A stretch of 64,000 bases of DNA from Bog-473 sp963834405 (lineage in GTDB: Bacteria; Actinomycetota; Acidimicrobiia; Acidimicrobiales; RAAP-2). Positions 25,166 through 35,008 of the stretch are shown here, in pieces. Positions within the stretch are counted from its first letter, which is position 1. Each line of letters begins with the position of its first letter. The notes under the pieces were generated by a model. That model had not been told where the DNA came from. It saw only the letters and a list, made by a program, of their open reading frames with translations, and did no database searches. The stretch covers positions 314,954 to 378,953 of the forward strand of contig CAWIBX010000001.1 in NCBI GenBank assembly GCA_963834405.1. Direction: 5' to 3'. A program made the position numbers and the translations under genes.

Positions 25166-27631
25166 CTAGACCGGTTTCCCCCCGACGCACCACGCGTTCG
25201 CCGGCACGCCCTGGCACGGATTGGGCATGGTCGGCAGGTTCGCCGGTGCCGTCGTCATGATCGGAGGCGTCGACGGTGTCGGGTAGTTGGTCCCGGTGCA
25301 CGAGACCCCGAAGCTGGGGGCGAATCCGGTGGCGCACAGCACCTGGTCGAACAGTGGACCGCCGGTGTTGGCGGCGGTCGTCGTCACACCACAACTACTG
25401 GGGGGCTGGGTCTGCTCCAGATCGGACGGTGTCGAACCGGCCGGCGCGACGTTACCGCCATAGCAGTTCTGTGGTTCCCCACCGAAGAGGGTGATCTGCC
25501 CGTAGTCGCCGTTCGTCGGGTTGCCGTAGCCGCCGTTGCCCGAGTACGTGTTGTTGAGCAGCGCGTCACCCTTGGGGTCGTAGATGCAGAACCCGGCTTC
25601 CTCCTGGCCACCGGAGCCGGTGCACACCCCCGGCGCACCGGGATCGGTGTCGGGATAGGGGACGATCAAGGTGCCCCAGGCATTGTTGTTGGCGAAGATG
25701 TTGCCCATGACCGTGCTGTTGGTGGCGCCGGACACGGTCATTCCGGTCCCGGGCGGCTCGCCGGACAACCCGGCTCCCGGGGCCTGCGGGTTGTTGTTGT
25801 TGTGCGAGAAATTGCCCGTGAAGACCCAGCAGGAATGGGTGCGGGTCAAGCCGCTGCTGCCGCCGTACGGACAGGCCCCGTTCTGCGGGGGCGGCGGATC
25901 GCCGGCGCTCTGGGTGTTGGTGTCGAGCCCGTCCACGTTGTCGTCGAACTGGGAGCCCTCTATCACCAGCGTGCCGCCGGAGTTGGTGCCCGAATAGCCG
26001 AGGGCGTTGTTCTCGAACCACCCGTTGTCGACCCAGGCATCACACACCTGCTGGCAGGCGCCGATGTAGGCGCCGGAGTCGGACATGTTGTTGGCGTAGA
26101 CCTGGTTCCACACGCCCGGACCCTGGGACTCCCCGGAGAAGATGCCGTAATTGCCGAAGGCGGTATGGCTGCCGGTCACGGTGCCGTTGAAGGTGTCGGT
26201 CGCCGTGAGGTAACTGCCCTCGTAACCCTGCAGTCCGACCCGTCCGGTCTCGTCACCGCCGTCCCACCAGATCTCGTTGCCGCCGTTTCCCGCCTGGTTG
26301 CCTCCGCTGTCGTTGACCTGCTGGAAGTTGCAGATGGTGAGGTTGTCGACCGAGACGCCGTTGGCCCAGATGTCGATCCCGTTCCGTCCCAGTGGGTCTC
26401 CGCCCGAGTTCGTCGCCCCGAGATCCTGATCGGCGGAGTTGCTGCTGCACTGCGCGGCCCCGGGCTTGGTGCCGTCCACGACCACGGCGTTCCGGTTCAT
26501 GCCGCGCAAATGGATGTTGTTGGTGTCGATCTCGACCCCTCCGTACCATCCGAGTGACACGTTGGCCGCGGAGGGCGGATTGAGGTGGTCGGCCTGCTCG
26601 TGGTAGTCGCCGGGGGCGATGAGGATCCAGTCGCCGGGCTGGGCGGCGTTCACGGCTTGCTGGATCGTCTGGTACTGCCCCGGTATCCCGTCGAAGGTCC
26701 CGACCAAGAGCGCGCGGCCCCCGATGGCCGGACCGACGGTCGCCATCGCGACGACCGGTTTGGCGAGCTTCAACGAGCCCAACGACCCGCTGAAGGGAGC
26801 GGTTCCGAAGTTGAAGATCCCGCCGTCGGCCGCCACCAGCCAGTAGCCGTTGCCGTCCCCGGTGGCCGCCGTGCCCACCACCGGCTGGTTCAGAGGGGTG
26901 CCGCCCATGGATCCGTAGAAGTTGGCCGACCCGAAGTCGAAGACGCCGCCGTCGGAAGCGACGAGCCGGTACCCGTCGCCGATCGGCATCCCGCTGATCG
27001 CCACGATGGGCTGGTTCAGGTGCATCGCCCCTAACGAACCTTGGAAGGTCGCGTCCCCGAAGTTGAAGACGCCGCCGTCGGCCGCCACCAGCAGGTAGCC
27101 GTTGCCCGTGGGTGAGGCGATCATGCCGACCACCGGTTTGTTCAGCTTCGTGCCGCCCATGGAGCCCTGGAACTTCGCGTCACCGAAGGCGAAGACGCCG
27201 CCGTCGGAGGCGACGAGCCAGTAGCCGTTGCCGGTCGGTGACGCGGCCATCCCCACGATGGGGGCGTTCAGATGCATCCCGCCCATGGAGCCGTAGAACG
27301 TCGCATCGCCGAAGCTGAAGATGCCGCCGTCAGACGCGACGAGCCAGTAGCCCGTGCTCGAAGGGGTGGCCGCCATACCGACGACGGGGGCGTTCAACGG
27401 TTTGCCGCCCATGGAGCCCTCGAAGGGAGCGGCACCCTCGGCGAAGACACCGCCGTCGGAGGCCGCCATCCAGTAGCCGGCGGGTGGGGCTGACGCGTGC
27501 GCCACAGCGGCTGCGCCCGCCGACGTGACGGCCACTCCCCCCGTCAACGCCGTCACCCCGACCAGTGCGCCGAGGACCAAGGCGAGCACCGACAACAAGT
27601 GCGCCGTGTACGACGCAACGCGAGGTCTCAC
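25166..27631 (-). CDS. Secreted repeat and beta-helix protein
   Basis: 821 residues from GTG 27631 (TTG 27703 is alternative). A signal/membrane segment (HLLSVLALVLGALVGVTALT) ends near AAAVAHA. Six tandem ~46-residue repeats of the type GYWLVASDGGIFSFGDA...GSMGG follow (about 50-325), resembling a beta-propeller. From GQYQTIQQAVNAAQPGDWI onward is a right-handed beta-helix of NosD/pectate-lyase type with GN- and NN-rich turns to about 740. The exported protein is Gly/Asn/Ser-rich and Cys-containing. It is probably a surface or extracellular glycan-binding protein or lyase; catalytic residues were not identified. Confidence 0.88.
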   Translation of the reverse strand: MRPRVASYTAHLLSVLALVLGALVGVTALTGGVAVTSAGAAAVAHASAPPAGYWMAASDGGVFAEGAAPFEGSMGGKPLNAPVVGMAATPSSTGYWLVASDGGIFSFGDATFYGSMGGMHLNAPIVGMAASPTGNGYWLVASDGGVFAFGDAKFQGSMGGTKLNKPVVGMIASPTGNGYLLVAADGGVFNFGDATFQGSLGAMHLNQPIVAISGMPIGDGYRLVASDGGVFDFGSANFYGSMGGTPLNQPVVGTAATGDGNGYWLVAADGGIFNFGTAPFSGSLGSLKLAKPVVAMATVGPAIGGRALLVGTFDGIPGQYQTIQQAVNAAQPGDWILIAPGDYHEQADHLNPPSAANVSLGWYGGVEIDTNNIHLRGMNRNAVVVDGTKPGAAQCSSNSADQDLGATNSGGDPLGRNGIDIWANGVSVDNLTICNFQQVNDSGGNQAGNGGNEIWWDGGDETGRVGLQGYEGSYLTATDTFNGTVTGSHTAFGNYGIFSGESQGPGVWNQVYANNMSDSGAYIGACQQVCDAWVDNGWFENNALGYSGTNSGGTLVIEGSQFDDNVDGLDTNTQSAGDPPPPQNGACPYGGSSGLTRTHSCWVFTGNFSHNNNNPQAPGAGLSGEPPGTGMTVSGATNSTVMGNIFANNNAWGTLIVPYPDTDPGAPGVCTGSGGQEEAGFCIYDPKGDALLNNTYSGNGGYGNPTNGDYGQITLFGGEPQNCYGGNVAPAGSTPSDLEQTQPPSSCGVTTTAANTGGPLFDQVLCATGFAPSFGVSCTGTNYPTPSTPPIMTTAPANLPTMPNPCQGVPANAWCVGGKPV

Positions 27632-27782
27632 GCGAACCCCCGATGGCTTGACTGCGACTCCGGTTGTGTGGACGGGCTTACTACCACTCGGCCTCTTCGT
27701 CAATCGAACGCTTGCACGGACCCTGGTGCTCTACGACCCCTGCCCGGCCGACCGGAGCAGGCCTTGCCTTCGCTGCGGCGGC

Positions 27783-29723
27783 TTATCCGAACGCGTAGTC
27801 GGCTCGCTCGACGCGGCGGGTCCATTCCCAGTAGAGGTCGAGCGGCCACGGGGAGAGCGTGAAGACCTTGCCGTCGCGGTTCTTGTAGTGGCTGTGCTGA
27901 ATGGAAGGATGCGACCACACCATCTGACCGATCTCGCTCGTGTAGCGGTCGACGTACTCGGCGTGGGCGTCGGGGCGGACCTCGTTCCAGCGCGCACCCG
28001 ACGTCAGGGTCTCGTGGATCATCTCGAGTGCGTAGTGCACCTGGAACTCGGCGTGGTAGAAGAGGCTCGCCCCGGCGGCGAGGTTGGTCCCCGGCCCGTA
28101 GACGCAGAAGAGGTTGGGGAAATTGGGCATCGTGATGCCGAGGTACGCCGTCGGCTCATCACCCCACTGCTCCCGCAACGAGGTCCCGTGCCGGCCCGTC
28201 ACGCGCAGCGAGTCGAGGAAGTCGTTGTGGCGGAATCCGGTCGCGTAGCAGATGACGTCGGCGGGATAGTGGGTCCCGTCCGCGGTGACGACCCCGTCGG
28301 GGACGATCCGGTCGATGGCGGTCCGGACGATCTCGACGTTGGGGCGCTGGAGGGTGCGCAACCAGGTGCCGTCGTCCTGCAGGATGCGTTTCCCCGTCGC
28401 CGGGTAGTCCGGCACGATCTTGTCGAGGAGGTCGGGGCGCTCGGCCACCAGTGACGTCATGGAGGCCAGCAGGGCGTCGGCCCGCTTGGCGTTGGCGGCG
28501 TTGATGGAGCGGTGGGTCGGGTCGTCGTAGTCCGGGTTGATGCGATACGGCTCGCTGCCCATGGCGATGCCGGCGAAGGTCATGATGAACCGGTACCAGC
28601 GCCCGTAGAAGGGCAGGTGGCGCAGCGCCCACTCGTCGCCGGGCGGCACGGCGGCGTGGTACAGCGGGTTGGGAATGATCCACTGGGCCGTGCGTTGGAA
28701 GATGGTCAGTCGCTCCACCTCCGGCGCGATGGCGGGCCCGATCTGGAAGCCGCTGGCCCCCGCGCCGACGAGGGCGAACCTCGTCCCGGCGAGGTCGAGG
28801 TCCTCCGGCCAGCGAGCGGAGTGGAATGAAGGGCCGGCGAACGTGTCCATGCCGTCGATCCCCGGCATCCGGGGGAGGTTGAGCGACCCCACCGCGCTGA
28901 TCACGAAACGAGCTTCGAGCGCGTCCTCGGCGCCGTCGGGGCCGCGGAGCGCCACGCGCCACAACGCCTCGTCCTCGTCCCACGTCGCCTCGGTGACGGC
29001 GGTGCCGAACCGGCAATGGGGACGCAGGCCGTACTTCTCGACGATGGAATCGAAGTAGGCCCGGAGCTCGGGCTGGCGGCAGTAATACTCGCTCCAGTGT
29101 TCGGCCGGCTCGAAGGAGAAGCAGTACTGGTGGCTGCCGACGTCCACCCGCGCGCCGGGGTAGCGGTTCTCCCACCAGGTGCCGCCGGGGCCCGCGTTCT
29201 TGTCGACGATGGTGAAGGGCAGCCCGGCCTGCGCGAGGCGGATGCCGGCCAGGATGCCACCCATGCCGCAGCCGATGACCACGACGGGGGACGAGGCCTT
29301 CTGCTGCCGGGTGAATTCGTCCCCCCACGTGATGGCCTGGGTGTCCCCGCCCTCGAACTGCAGGTCGTCGAGGAAGAGGCCGGCCAGGCGGCCATCGACG
29401 ACGGGGCGGCAGCCGAGGAACGCCATCATCTCCTGCAACAGCTCCGTCGGGAGCTCCACCGGCTCGCACCCGCTGTCCCGATAGGCCGCGAGGGCGGGCA
29501 GGGCGCGGCGGCGCACCTCCGCCTTGTCGTCGGCCGACATCCCGCTCTGGATGTCGAGCGACATGGCGAGGCGCGGCCGGATGTCGCCCCGGATCCATTC
29601 GGGGTCTCCGGTCATGTGCACGAGCGAGCACAGCAGCGCGGGGATGCTGACCTCCTCGAGCGCCTTCGCGATGACGTCGTCATCGTCGGTGAACGGCTCC
29701 CCCGCGAACCGGTTGCGCGTCAT
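27783..29723 (-). CDS. Flavin-containing (Baeyer-Villiger type) monooxygenase with N-terminal extension
   Basis: 646 residues. A helical extension of about 165 residues precedes the FAD-binding VIGCGMGGILAGIRLAQAG. The Baeyer-Villiger fingerprint FAGPSFHSARWPE (F-x-G-x3-H-x3-W-P) and the NADPH-binding LVGAGASGFQIG follow, with the CYATGF block near the C-terminus. It inserts oxygen into ketones, using NADPH, FAD and O2. The long N-terminus is shared with a subgroup of actinobacterial BVMOs; its function is unknown. It is divergent from the frameshifted SDR gene, 99 bases away. The substrate may be a steroid or cyclic ketone, by inference. Confidence 0.92.
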   Translation of the reverse strand: MTRNRFAGEPFTDDDDVIAKALEEVSIPALLCSLVHMTGDPEWIRGDIRPRLAMSLDIQSGMSADDKAEVRRRALPALAAYRDSGCEPVELPTELLQEMMAFLGCRPVVDGRLAGLFLDDLQFEGGDTQAITWGDEFTRQQKASSPVVVIGCGMGGILAGIRLAQAGLPFTIVDKNAGPGGTWWENRYPGARVDVGSHQYCFSFEPAEHWSEYYCRQPELRAYFDSIVEKYGLRPHCRFGTAVTEATWDEDEALWRVALRGPDGAEDALEARFVISAVGSLNLPRMPGIDGMDTFAGPSFHSARWPEDLDLAGTRFALVGAGASGFQIGPAIAPEVERLTIFQRTAQWIIPNPLYHAAVPPGDEWALRHLPFYGRWYRFIMTFAGIAMGSEPYRINPDYDDPTHRSINAANAKRADALLASMTSLVAERPDLLDKIVPDYPATGKRILQDDGTWLRTLQRPNVEIVRTAIDRIVPDGVVTADGTHYPADVICYATGFRHNDFLDSLRVTGRHGTSLREQWGDEPTAYLGITMPNFPNLFCVYGPGTNLAAGASLFYHAEFQVHYALEMIHETLTSGARWNEVRPDAHAEYVDRYTSEIGQMVWSHPSIQHSHYKNRDGKVFTLSPWPLDLYWEWTRRVERADYAFG

Positions 29724-29822
29724 GACGCGGTCCTCACCCCGTTGGCGGTCACCACCCGGTCAGGATATGACGGTCCGGCCTATGCTGCCGGAGGTGCCCC
29801 CTCGAGCCGGCTCACAAGTCTC

Positions 29823-30502
29823 GTGAGCCCGGTCGCCGTGGTGACCGGTGCGGGCCGCGGGCAGGGCGCGACCGAAGCGGCGCTGCTCCGCTCCGCGGGT
29901 GGGACGTAGTGACCACCGACGTCGTCGGCGAGGTCGACGCCGTCGCGGACGTGTGCGACGGCGCGGCGTGGTCGGCACTCATCGAAACCGTCCTCGAACG
30001 GCACGGCAGGCTCGATGGCCTGGTCAACAACGCCGCGGTCCACCACACCCGCCCGCTGCTCGAGGAGCGTCCCGAGGACGTCGAGCGGGTGTTCCGGATC
30101 AACACCCTCGGGCCCCTCATGGGCATGCAGGCAGTTGTCCCGGCGATGCAAGGCGGTGGCGGCGGCTCCATCGTCAACGTGTCGTCGGCCGCCGGGGCCC
30201 GCGGTCTCCCGGGCCACACCGCCTACGGAGCGGCCAAGTGGGCGCTCCGCGGCATCAGCCGCACCGCCGCGGTCGAGCTCGGCCCACTGGGCATCCGCGT
30301 CAACGCGGTGCTTCCCGGTCCGATCGATACCCCGATGTTGCCCGTACCCGAGGAAAAGCGTGCGACCCGCTTCGGCCATCTTCCGCTCGGCCGCGTGGGC
30401 ACGCCGTCGGAGGTCGCCGAGGTTGTCTGCTTCCTGCTTTCGGACGCGGCGTCGTACGTCACCGGTGCGGAGATCGCCGTCGACGGCGGGATGGCGGCCT
30501 GA
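29823..30502 (+). pseudogene. SDR family oxidoreductase, frameshifted
   Basis: GTG 29823 opens VSPVAVVTGAGRGQGATEAA, the TGxxxGxG cofactor motif. This frame stops at TAG 29907. One extra base near 29903 would join it to the frame WDVVTTDVVGEVDAVADV, which runs to 30502. The second part holds NNAAVHH, IVNVSSAAGA, the catalytic YGAAKWAL (Tyr-x3-Lys) and a normal C-terminus, so the rest is intact (about 226 residues). The break is a single missing base in a run of Gs (GCGGGTGGG). It is either a very young pseudogene or a sequencing error. It would be an NAD(P)-dependent dehydrogenase in the adjoining BVMO pathway. Confidence 0.75.
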
Positions 30503-30536
30503 AGGCCCGGTGCGTCGGGGAACCCTCGCCCGGCGG

Positions 30537-30558
30537 AACCTGACACCAGCGTCAGGTT
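30537..30558. promoter_or_regulatory. Perfect operator-like palindrome upstream of BVMO operon
   Basis: AACCTGAC, a 6-base spacer, then GTCAGGTT: 8-base perfect arms, ending 27 bases before the BVMO start codon. A matching site (AACCTGAC-N6-GTCAGG) lies at 46351-46370. This strongly suggests one TetR-type repressor for both. Confidence 0.65.
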
Positions 30559-30585
30559 CGCGGCCGTTCGGATACCCTTTTGACC

Positions 30586-32418
30586 ATGTCCCGGCCCGGT
30601 TCCGCCTCGGTGCCCTTCGACCCCGAGGCCGTCCACGCCAAGTACCGGGCCGAGCGCGACAAGCGGCTCGTCGAGGGCCGGGCCGACATCCGTGACCTGG
30701 ACCGCGACGCGATCTTCGGGCACTACCGGGACGACCCCTTCACGGCCTACGCAGAGCGCCCGGCGGTCACCGATGAGGTGGACGTCGTCATCGTCGGCGG
30801 GGGGATCGCCGGGGTGCTGGTGGGCGCGGAGCTGCGCAAGCGCGGGGTGGAGCGGATCCGCATCGTCGACCAGGCCGGTGGCATCGGCGGCACCTGGTAT
30901 TGGAACCGCTACCCCGGGGTCATGTGCGACGTCGAGTCCTACATCTACATCCCCATGCTCGAGGAGTTCGGCTACATCCCGAAAGACCGCTACGCCTCGG
31001 GGGACGAGATCCGCGGCCACCTCGAGCGCATCGCCGACCGTTACCGCCTGACCGACGACGCCCTCTTCCACACGGACGTGACCCGGGCCGAATGGCACGA
31101 GGACGAGGCCCGCTGGCACGTCCACACCGACCGCGGCGACGACGTCACCTGCCGTTGGTACGTGCTGGGCGCCGGGATCCTGAACCTCATGAAGCTGCCG
31201 TGCATCCCGGGCATGGAGGACTTCGCCGGCCACTCGTTCCACACGGCGCGCTGGGACTACGCCTACACCGGCGGCGCGGCGGACGAGCCGCTCGACAAGC
31301 TCAAGGGCAAGACGGTGGCGCTCCTCGGGACCGGTGCGTCGGGCATCCAGTGCCTGCCGGCGCTGGTCGAGTCGGCCGAGCACGTCTACGTGTTCCAGCG
31401 CACGCCGTCGGCCATCGGCGTCCGGGGCAACCGCCCCACCGACGACGACTTCGGGAGGGACCTCGAGCCGGGCTGGCAGAAGCGGCGCATGGACAACTTC
31501 CAGGCCCTCATGCTCGGCCGCCCGGTCGAGCGCGACGAGGTGGACGACGGGTGGACCCACCACTACGCCGCCGTCAACAACCCGCCCTATGTCGAGGGGA
31601 TGACGCGCGAGGACTTCATGACCAGCGCCGAGGCGCTCGACTACGGGATCATGGAGGAGCACCGGCGCCGGGTCGAGGAGATCGTGGCCGACACCGCCAT
31701 GGCCCGGATCCTCAAGCCGTACTACCGCTACATCTGCAAGCGCCCCTGCTTCCACGACGAGTACCTGGGCGCCTTCAACAGCCCCAACGTCACGCTGATC
31801 GACTGCCCGGCCGGCATCGACAAGATCACCGCGCAGGGCCCGGTGGTCGACGGGACGCCGTACGAGGTCGACTGCATCATCTACGGGACGGGCTTCGAGG
31901 CCGAGCGCACCCCCCTGCCCCGGCGCGTCGGCCACAAGATCGTCGGCCGCCACGGGGTCACTCTGGCCGACCAGTGGGCCGACGGGCCCCTCACCCTCTT
32001 CGGCGTACTCAGCCGCGATTTCCCCAACATGTTCGCCCTGCCGGCGCCGGCCCAGCAATCCGTCGTCACCGTCAACTACACCCAGCTGGCCGTGCTCGGG
32101 GCCGAGTTCGTCGCCGGCACCATCGACCTCCTGCAAAAGGCGAACGTCGAGGTGTTCGACGTGAGCGCCGAGGCCCAGGAGGCCTGGGTGCAGAAGATCG
32201 TGGACAGCTACACCGACATCAGCCCGGTCATGTCCGCCTGCACGCCGTCGCGCATCAACAACGAGGGGCATCCCGAGACCATCAGTCCGAAGGCCGGCAA
32301 CTACGGCAGCAGCTTCGGCGACTGGTTCGCCTACCGCGAGGTCCTCGAGAGCTGGCTGGCCGACGGCCGCTTCGAGGGCCTGGAGCTCGACGTGCGCTCG
32401 CCCTCGGCCACGCCATGA
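30586..32418 (+). CDS. Baeyer-Villiger / flavin monooxygenase
   Basis: 610 residues from ATG 30586. FAD motif: IVGGGIAGVLVGAELRKRG (about 65-83), then GGIGGTWYWNRYPGVMCDVE. BVMO fingerprint: FAGHSFHTARWDY (about 212). NADPH motif: LLGTGASGIQCLP (about 246). The C-terminal block IYGTGFEAERTP matches steroid/cyclic-ketone monooxygenases, as do the length and WYWNRYPG. It heads an operon with a double SDR and an amidohydrolase: its TGA overlaps the next ATG. A logical route is ketone to lactone/ester, then dehydrogenation and hydrolysis. Regulation is probably through the palindrome at 30537-30558. Confidence 0.93.
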   Translation: MSRPGSASVPFDPEAVHAKYRAERDKRLVEGRADIRDLDRDAIFGHYRDDPFTAYAERPAVTDEVDVVIVGGGIAGVLVGAELRKRGVERIRIVDQAGGIGGTWYWNRYPGVMCDVESYIYIPMLEEFGYIPKDRYASGDEIRGHLERIADRYRLTDDALFHTDVTRAEWHEDEARWHVHTDRGDDVTCRWYVLGAGILNLMKLPCIPGMEDFAGHSFHTARWDYAYTGGAADEPLDKLKGKTVALLGTGASGIQCLPALVESAEHVYVFQRTPSAIGVRGNRPTDDDFGRDLEPGWQKRRMDNFQALMLGRPVERDEVDDGWTHHYAAVNNPPYVEGMTREDFMTSAEALDYGIMEEHRRRVEEIVADTAMARILKPYYRYICKRPCFHDEYLGAFNSPNVTLIDCPAGIDKITAQGPVVDGTPYEVDCIIYGTGFEAERTPLPRRVGHKIVGRHGVTLADQWADGPLTLFGVLSRDFPNMFALPAPAQQSVVTVNYTQLAVLGAEFVAGTIDLLQKANVEVFDVSAEAQEAWVQKIVDSYTDISPVMSACTPSRINNEGHPETISPKAGNYGSSFGDWFAYREVLESWLADGRFEGLELDVRSPSATP

Positions 32419-34121
32419 CCGCACGGCAGCGGGTGGCCGTCGTCACGGGCGGCGCGGGCGGGATCGGCGGCTCCATCGCCGAGGCGCTCGGCCGGGGGGG
32501 CTGGTACGTCGTCACCGTCGACCCGCTCGTCACGCTCGAGGGCACCGAGCAGCTCCCCGAGCCGGAGGACTCCACCGCGGCGCGCATCGTCGCGGCCGGG
32601 GGGTCGGCCCGCGCCTCGAACGCCTCGGTGACGGACGCCCAGGCCGTGCGCGCCCTCTTCGAGGAGCTCGCCGCGGTGCACGGCGGCCTCGATGCCGTCG
32701 TCAACGTGGCCGGCATCACCCGGCAGAGCTACTTCGCCCAAGGCACGGAGGAGGACTGGGTCGCCCTGCTCAACGTGCACCTCCACGGCTACCTCAACGT
32801 CCTCGACGCGGCCCTGCCCCTCATGGCCGAGGCCGGGCACGGCCGCATTCTCGGGGTCACCTCCGGGTCGGGTTGGCGCGCCGCCGACGCCGGGGGGTAC
32901 AGCGCCGCCAAGCGGGCGGTGGCGGCACTGACCTGGCAACTCGGACGGGTGGCCCCCCCGGGGGTGACCGTCAACGCGCTCTCGCCCATCGCCAACACGC
33001 GCATGGTGGCGGCAGCCTTGGAGCGGGCGCGCGCCGAGGGCCGGGCCGGTGGCGGGGGCGGGCTGTCGCTCGACGCCATCCCGGGCCCCGAGAACCTCGG
33101 CCCGCTGGCGGCGTACCTCGTCTCGGACGAGGCCGGATGGTGCAGCGGACAGGTGTTCTTCGCCGGCGGCCCCGAGGCGGCCGTCGTCGACCGGCCCCGC
33201 CTGGTCGAGGTCGTCCGCACGGACGACGCCAAGTCGCTTGCCGGCGTCATCGAGGCGGTCGTGCCCCGCGCCTTCGCCACGGCGGAGAAGAACCAGGCCA
33301 CCCAGGGCGGTGCCAATCCCCGGTTCGGATCGATCTTCGACGCCCCGGCCCCCGACACGCTGGCGGCGGGAGAGGTGCGGTCCTGCGCGATCGTCAGCGA
33401 ACGGGCCGACGTGACGGCCGCCATCAAGTCAGCGCTCGAGGCCAGGTCGATCGTGTGCCATCCGGTCACGCCGGCACGCAACTTCAACGGCGCGGCCAGG
33501 GCGCTGCGGGCCGCCGTGGACGCGACGGCCAAGGACGCGACAACCGTGGGGGCGTCCGCCGCGACGGCGCCGCAGCCGATCGACGCCGTGGTCGTCGCCC
33601 TGGCCGGCCATGCCGCCGCAGGCTCGGGCGGTGCGCCCACCAGCTGGCAGGGCGTCCTGGCCGACCACCACGGGCTCATCGCCAGTCTCCAGGCCGATGC
33701 CGCCTGGACCCGCGCCGCGGCCGACTACGCGGCGGAAGAGGAGCGGCCCGTGCGGATCGTCACGCTGACCGACGCCACGACGCCCGGCGGCCGGAGCCGG
33801 GCGCAGTCCTCGGCACAGATCGCCCGCGTGGCGGCCGGCACGACGCGCGGCCGGGTCACGGCGCTGGCGGTGGGCGTGGAATCGGCGGCGGCGGGTGCGG
33901 CCGAACAGTCCGCCGAACTGGTCGGGCACCTGCTCGGCCACCCGGAGTCGGGCGCCGCCCTGGCCGGTGCGGAACTGGTGGTCGGGACCGGCTGGATCGG
34001 CCTGCGGGCCCACCCCCGGCCCATCGGCGCCGTCGTCTACGGCGGGCCGGAGATCCCTACGTGGATGGACGGTGCGTTGCGCGAGATCGTCGGCGCGGGA
34101 CCACAGGAGGAGGGCCAGTGA
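32415..34121 (+). CDS. Large SDR protein with two Rossmann-like halves
   Basis: 568 residues, ATG overlapping the BVMO stop (ATGA). The N-terminal half (1-~265) is a full short-chain dehydrogenase: VTGGAGGIGGSIAEALGRGG, VNVAGITRQSY, the catalytic Ser region GVTSGSG and YSAAKRAVAAL. The C-terminal half (~270-568) looks like a second, degenerate SDR/Rossmann domain (AIVSERADVTAAIKSALEAR, DAVVVALAGHAA, VGTGWIGLRAHPRPIGAVVY) without a clear TGxxxGxG or YxxxK. Such tandem SDRs occur in actinobacterial degradation operons. The second half may be a dimerisation or CoA-binding part. The stop overlaps the next GTG. Confidence 0.85.
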   Translation: MTARQRVAVVTGGAGGIGGSIAEALGRGGWYVVTVDPLVTLEGTEQLPEPEDSTAARIVAAGGSARASNASVTDAQAVRALFEELAAVHGGLDAVVNVAGITRQSYFAQGTEEDWVALLNVHLHGYLNVLDAALPLMAEAGHGRILGVTSGSGWRAADAGGYSAAKRAVAALTWQLGRVAPPGVTVNALSPIANTRMVAAALERARAEGRAGGGGGLSLDAIPGPENLGPLAAYLVSDEAGWCSGQVFFAGGPEAAVVDRPRLVEVVRTDDAKSLAGVIEAVVPRAFATAEKNQATQGGANPRFGSIFDAPAPDTLAAGEVRSCAIVSERADVTAAIKSALEARSIVCHPVTPARNFNGAARALRAAVDATAKDATTVGASAATAPQPIDAVVVALAGHAAAGSGGAPTSWQGVLADHHGLIASLQADAAWTRAAADYAAEEERPVRIVTLTDATTPGGRSRAQSSAQIARVAAGTTRGRVTALAVGVESAAAGAAEQSAELVGHLLGHPESGAALAGAELVVGTGWIGLRAHPRPIGAVVYGGPEIPTWMDGALREIVGAGPQEEGQ

Positions 34122-35008
34122 CGGACACTTCAACCAAGCCCACCCGGGTCGTCGACGCGCACGTCCACCTTTGGGATCCGGCGCGGACCGACTGGTACCC
34201 GTACCTCTCGCAGCCCGGGCAATTGGGCGAAGAGGTCGGCCCAGGCGAAGCCGGCTCGGGCATGTTCCGGCGCTTCGACGTTGCCACCTACCGGGCCGAG
34301 TCGGCGCACTGGAACGTCGAGAAGTTCGTCAACGTGGCCGCCGCCACCGGGCCGCACTCGGTCGACGAGACCCTCGAGCTCGATCGCAACGCCGCCGGCG
34401 ACGGCGGACCCACCGCCATCATCGGGGGCCTCCCCCCGACCGACACGGTGGCCGACGCCATCGCGCTGCTCGACCGCCAGATGGAAGCGTCCCGCTTCCG
34501 GGGCGTCCGTCCCATGGGCCCGCTGGGCAACCCGGTCCCCGACGACGCCGTCCTGGGCGCGCTGCGGGACCGCAACCTCGTCTTCGAGTTGATGGCGCAC
34601 CCGGACCAGCTGGAGGCGGCGGCCGGACGGCTCGCCAAATTCCCCGACCTGACCGTCGTGGTCGAACACACCGGCTGGCCCCGCTCGAACTCCGACGAGG
34701 AACGCGTGCTGTGGCGCAAGGGCATCGCCCACCTCGCCGGGCTTGGCGAGCACGTCAACTGCAAACTGTCGGGCCTGTCGATGCCCTTTGGGACCATGGC
34801 GTCCGGCACCGTGGCGCCCTGGCTCGAGTACGCCCTCGAGATGTTCGGCACCCACCGTTCGATGTTCGCCAGCAACTTCCCGGTCGACTCCGCCGCGGGA
34901 AGCTTCGACGACCTCTACACCAGCTTCAGCAAAGTCACGTCCGGGCTCAACCCCGGGGCACGCGAAGAGGCCTTCGCCCTCACCGCCGAGCGCGTCTACC
35001 GGATCTGA
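34118..35008 (+). CDS. Amidohydrolase family protein (COG3618 type)
   Basis: 296 residues, GTG 34118 overlapping the SDR stop (GTGA) with GGAGGAGG upstream. It has a TIM-barrel metal site: VDAHVHLWDP (H-x-H at about 15-17), the His of VVVEHTGWP (about 185), KLSGLSMP and MFASNFPVDS (the GSDFP/ASNFP block). The fold is that of lactonases and 2-pyrone-4,6-dicarboxylate hydrolases, so hydrolysis of a lactone made by the upstream BVMO is plausible. It is the last gene of the operon. Its 3' end overlaps the convergent helicase gene by 13 bases. Confidence 0.9.
   Translation: MTDTSTKPTRVVDAHVHLWDPARTDWYPYLSQPGQLGEEVGPGEAGSGMFRRFDVATYRAESAHWNVEKFVNVAAATGPHSVDETLELDRNAAGDGGPTAIIGGLPPTDTVADAIALLDRQMEASRFRGVRPMGPLGNPVPDDAVLGALRDRNLVFELMAHPDQLEAAAGRLAKFPDLTVVVEHTGWPRSNSDEERVLWRKGIAHLAGLGEHVNCKLSGLSMPFGTMASGTVAPWLEYALEMFGTHRSMFASNFPVDSAAGSFDDLYTSFSKVTSGLNPGAREEAFALTAERVYRI

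Noticed and set aside
30223..32424. A 733-codon minus-strand frame
   Set aside because: Antisense shadow of the Baeyer-Villiger monooxygenase gene.
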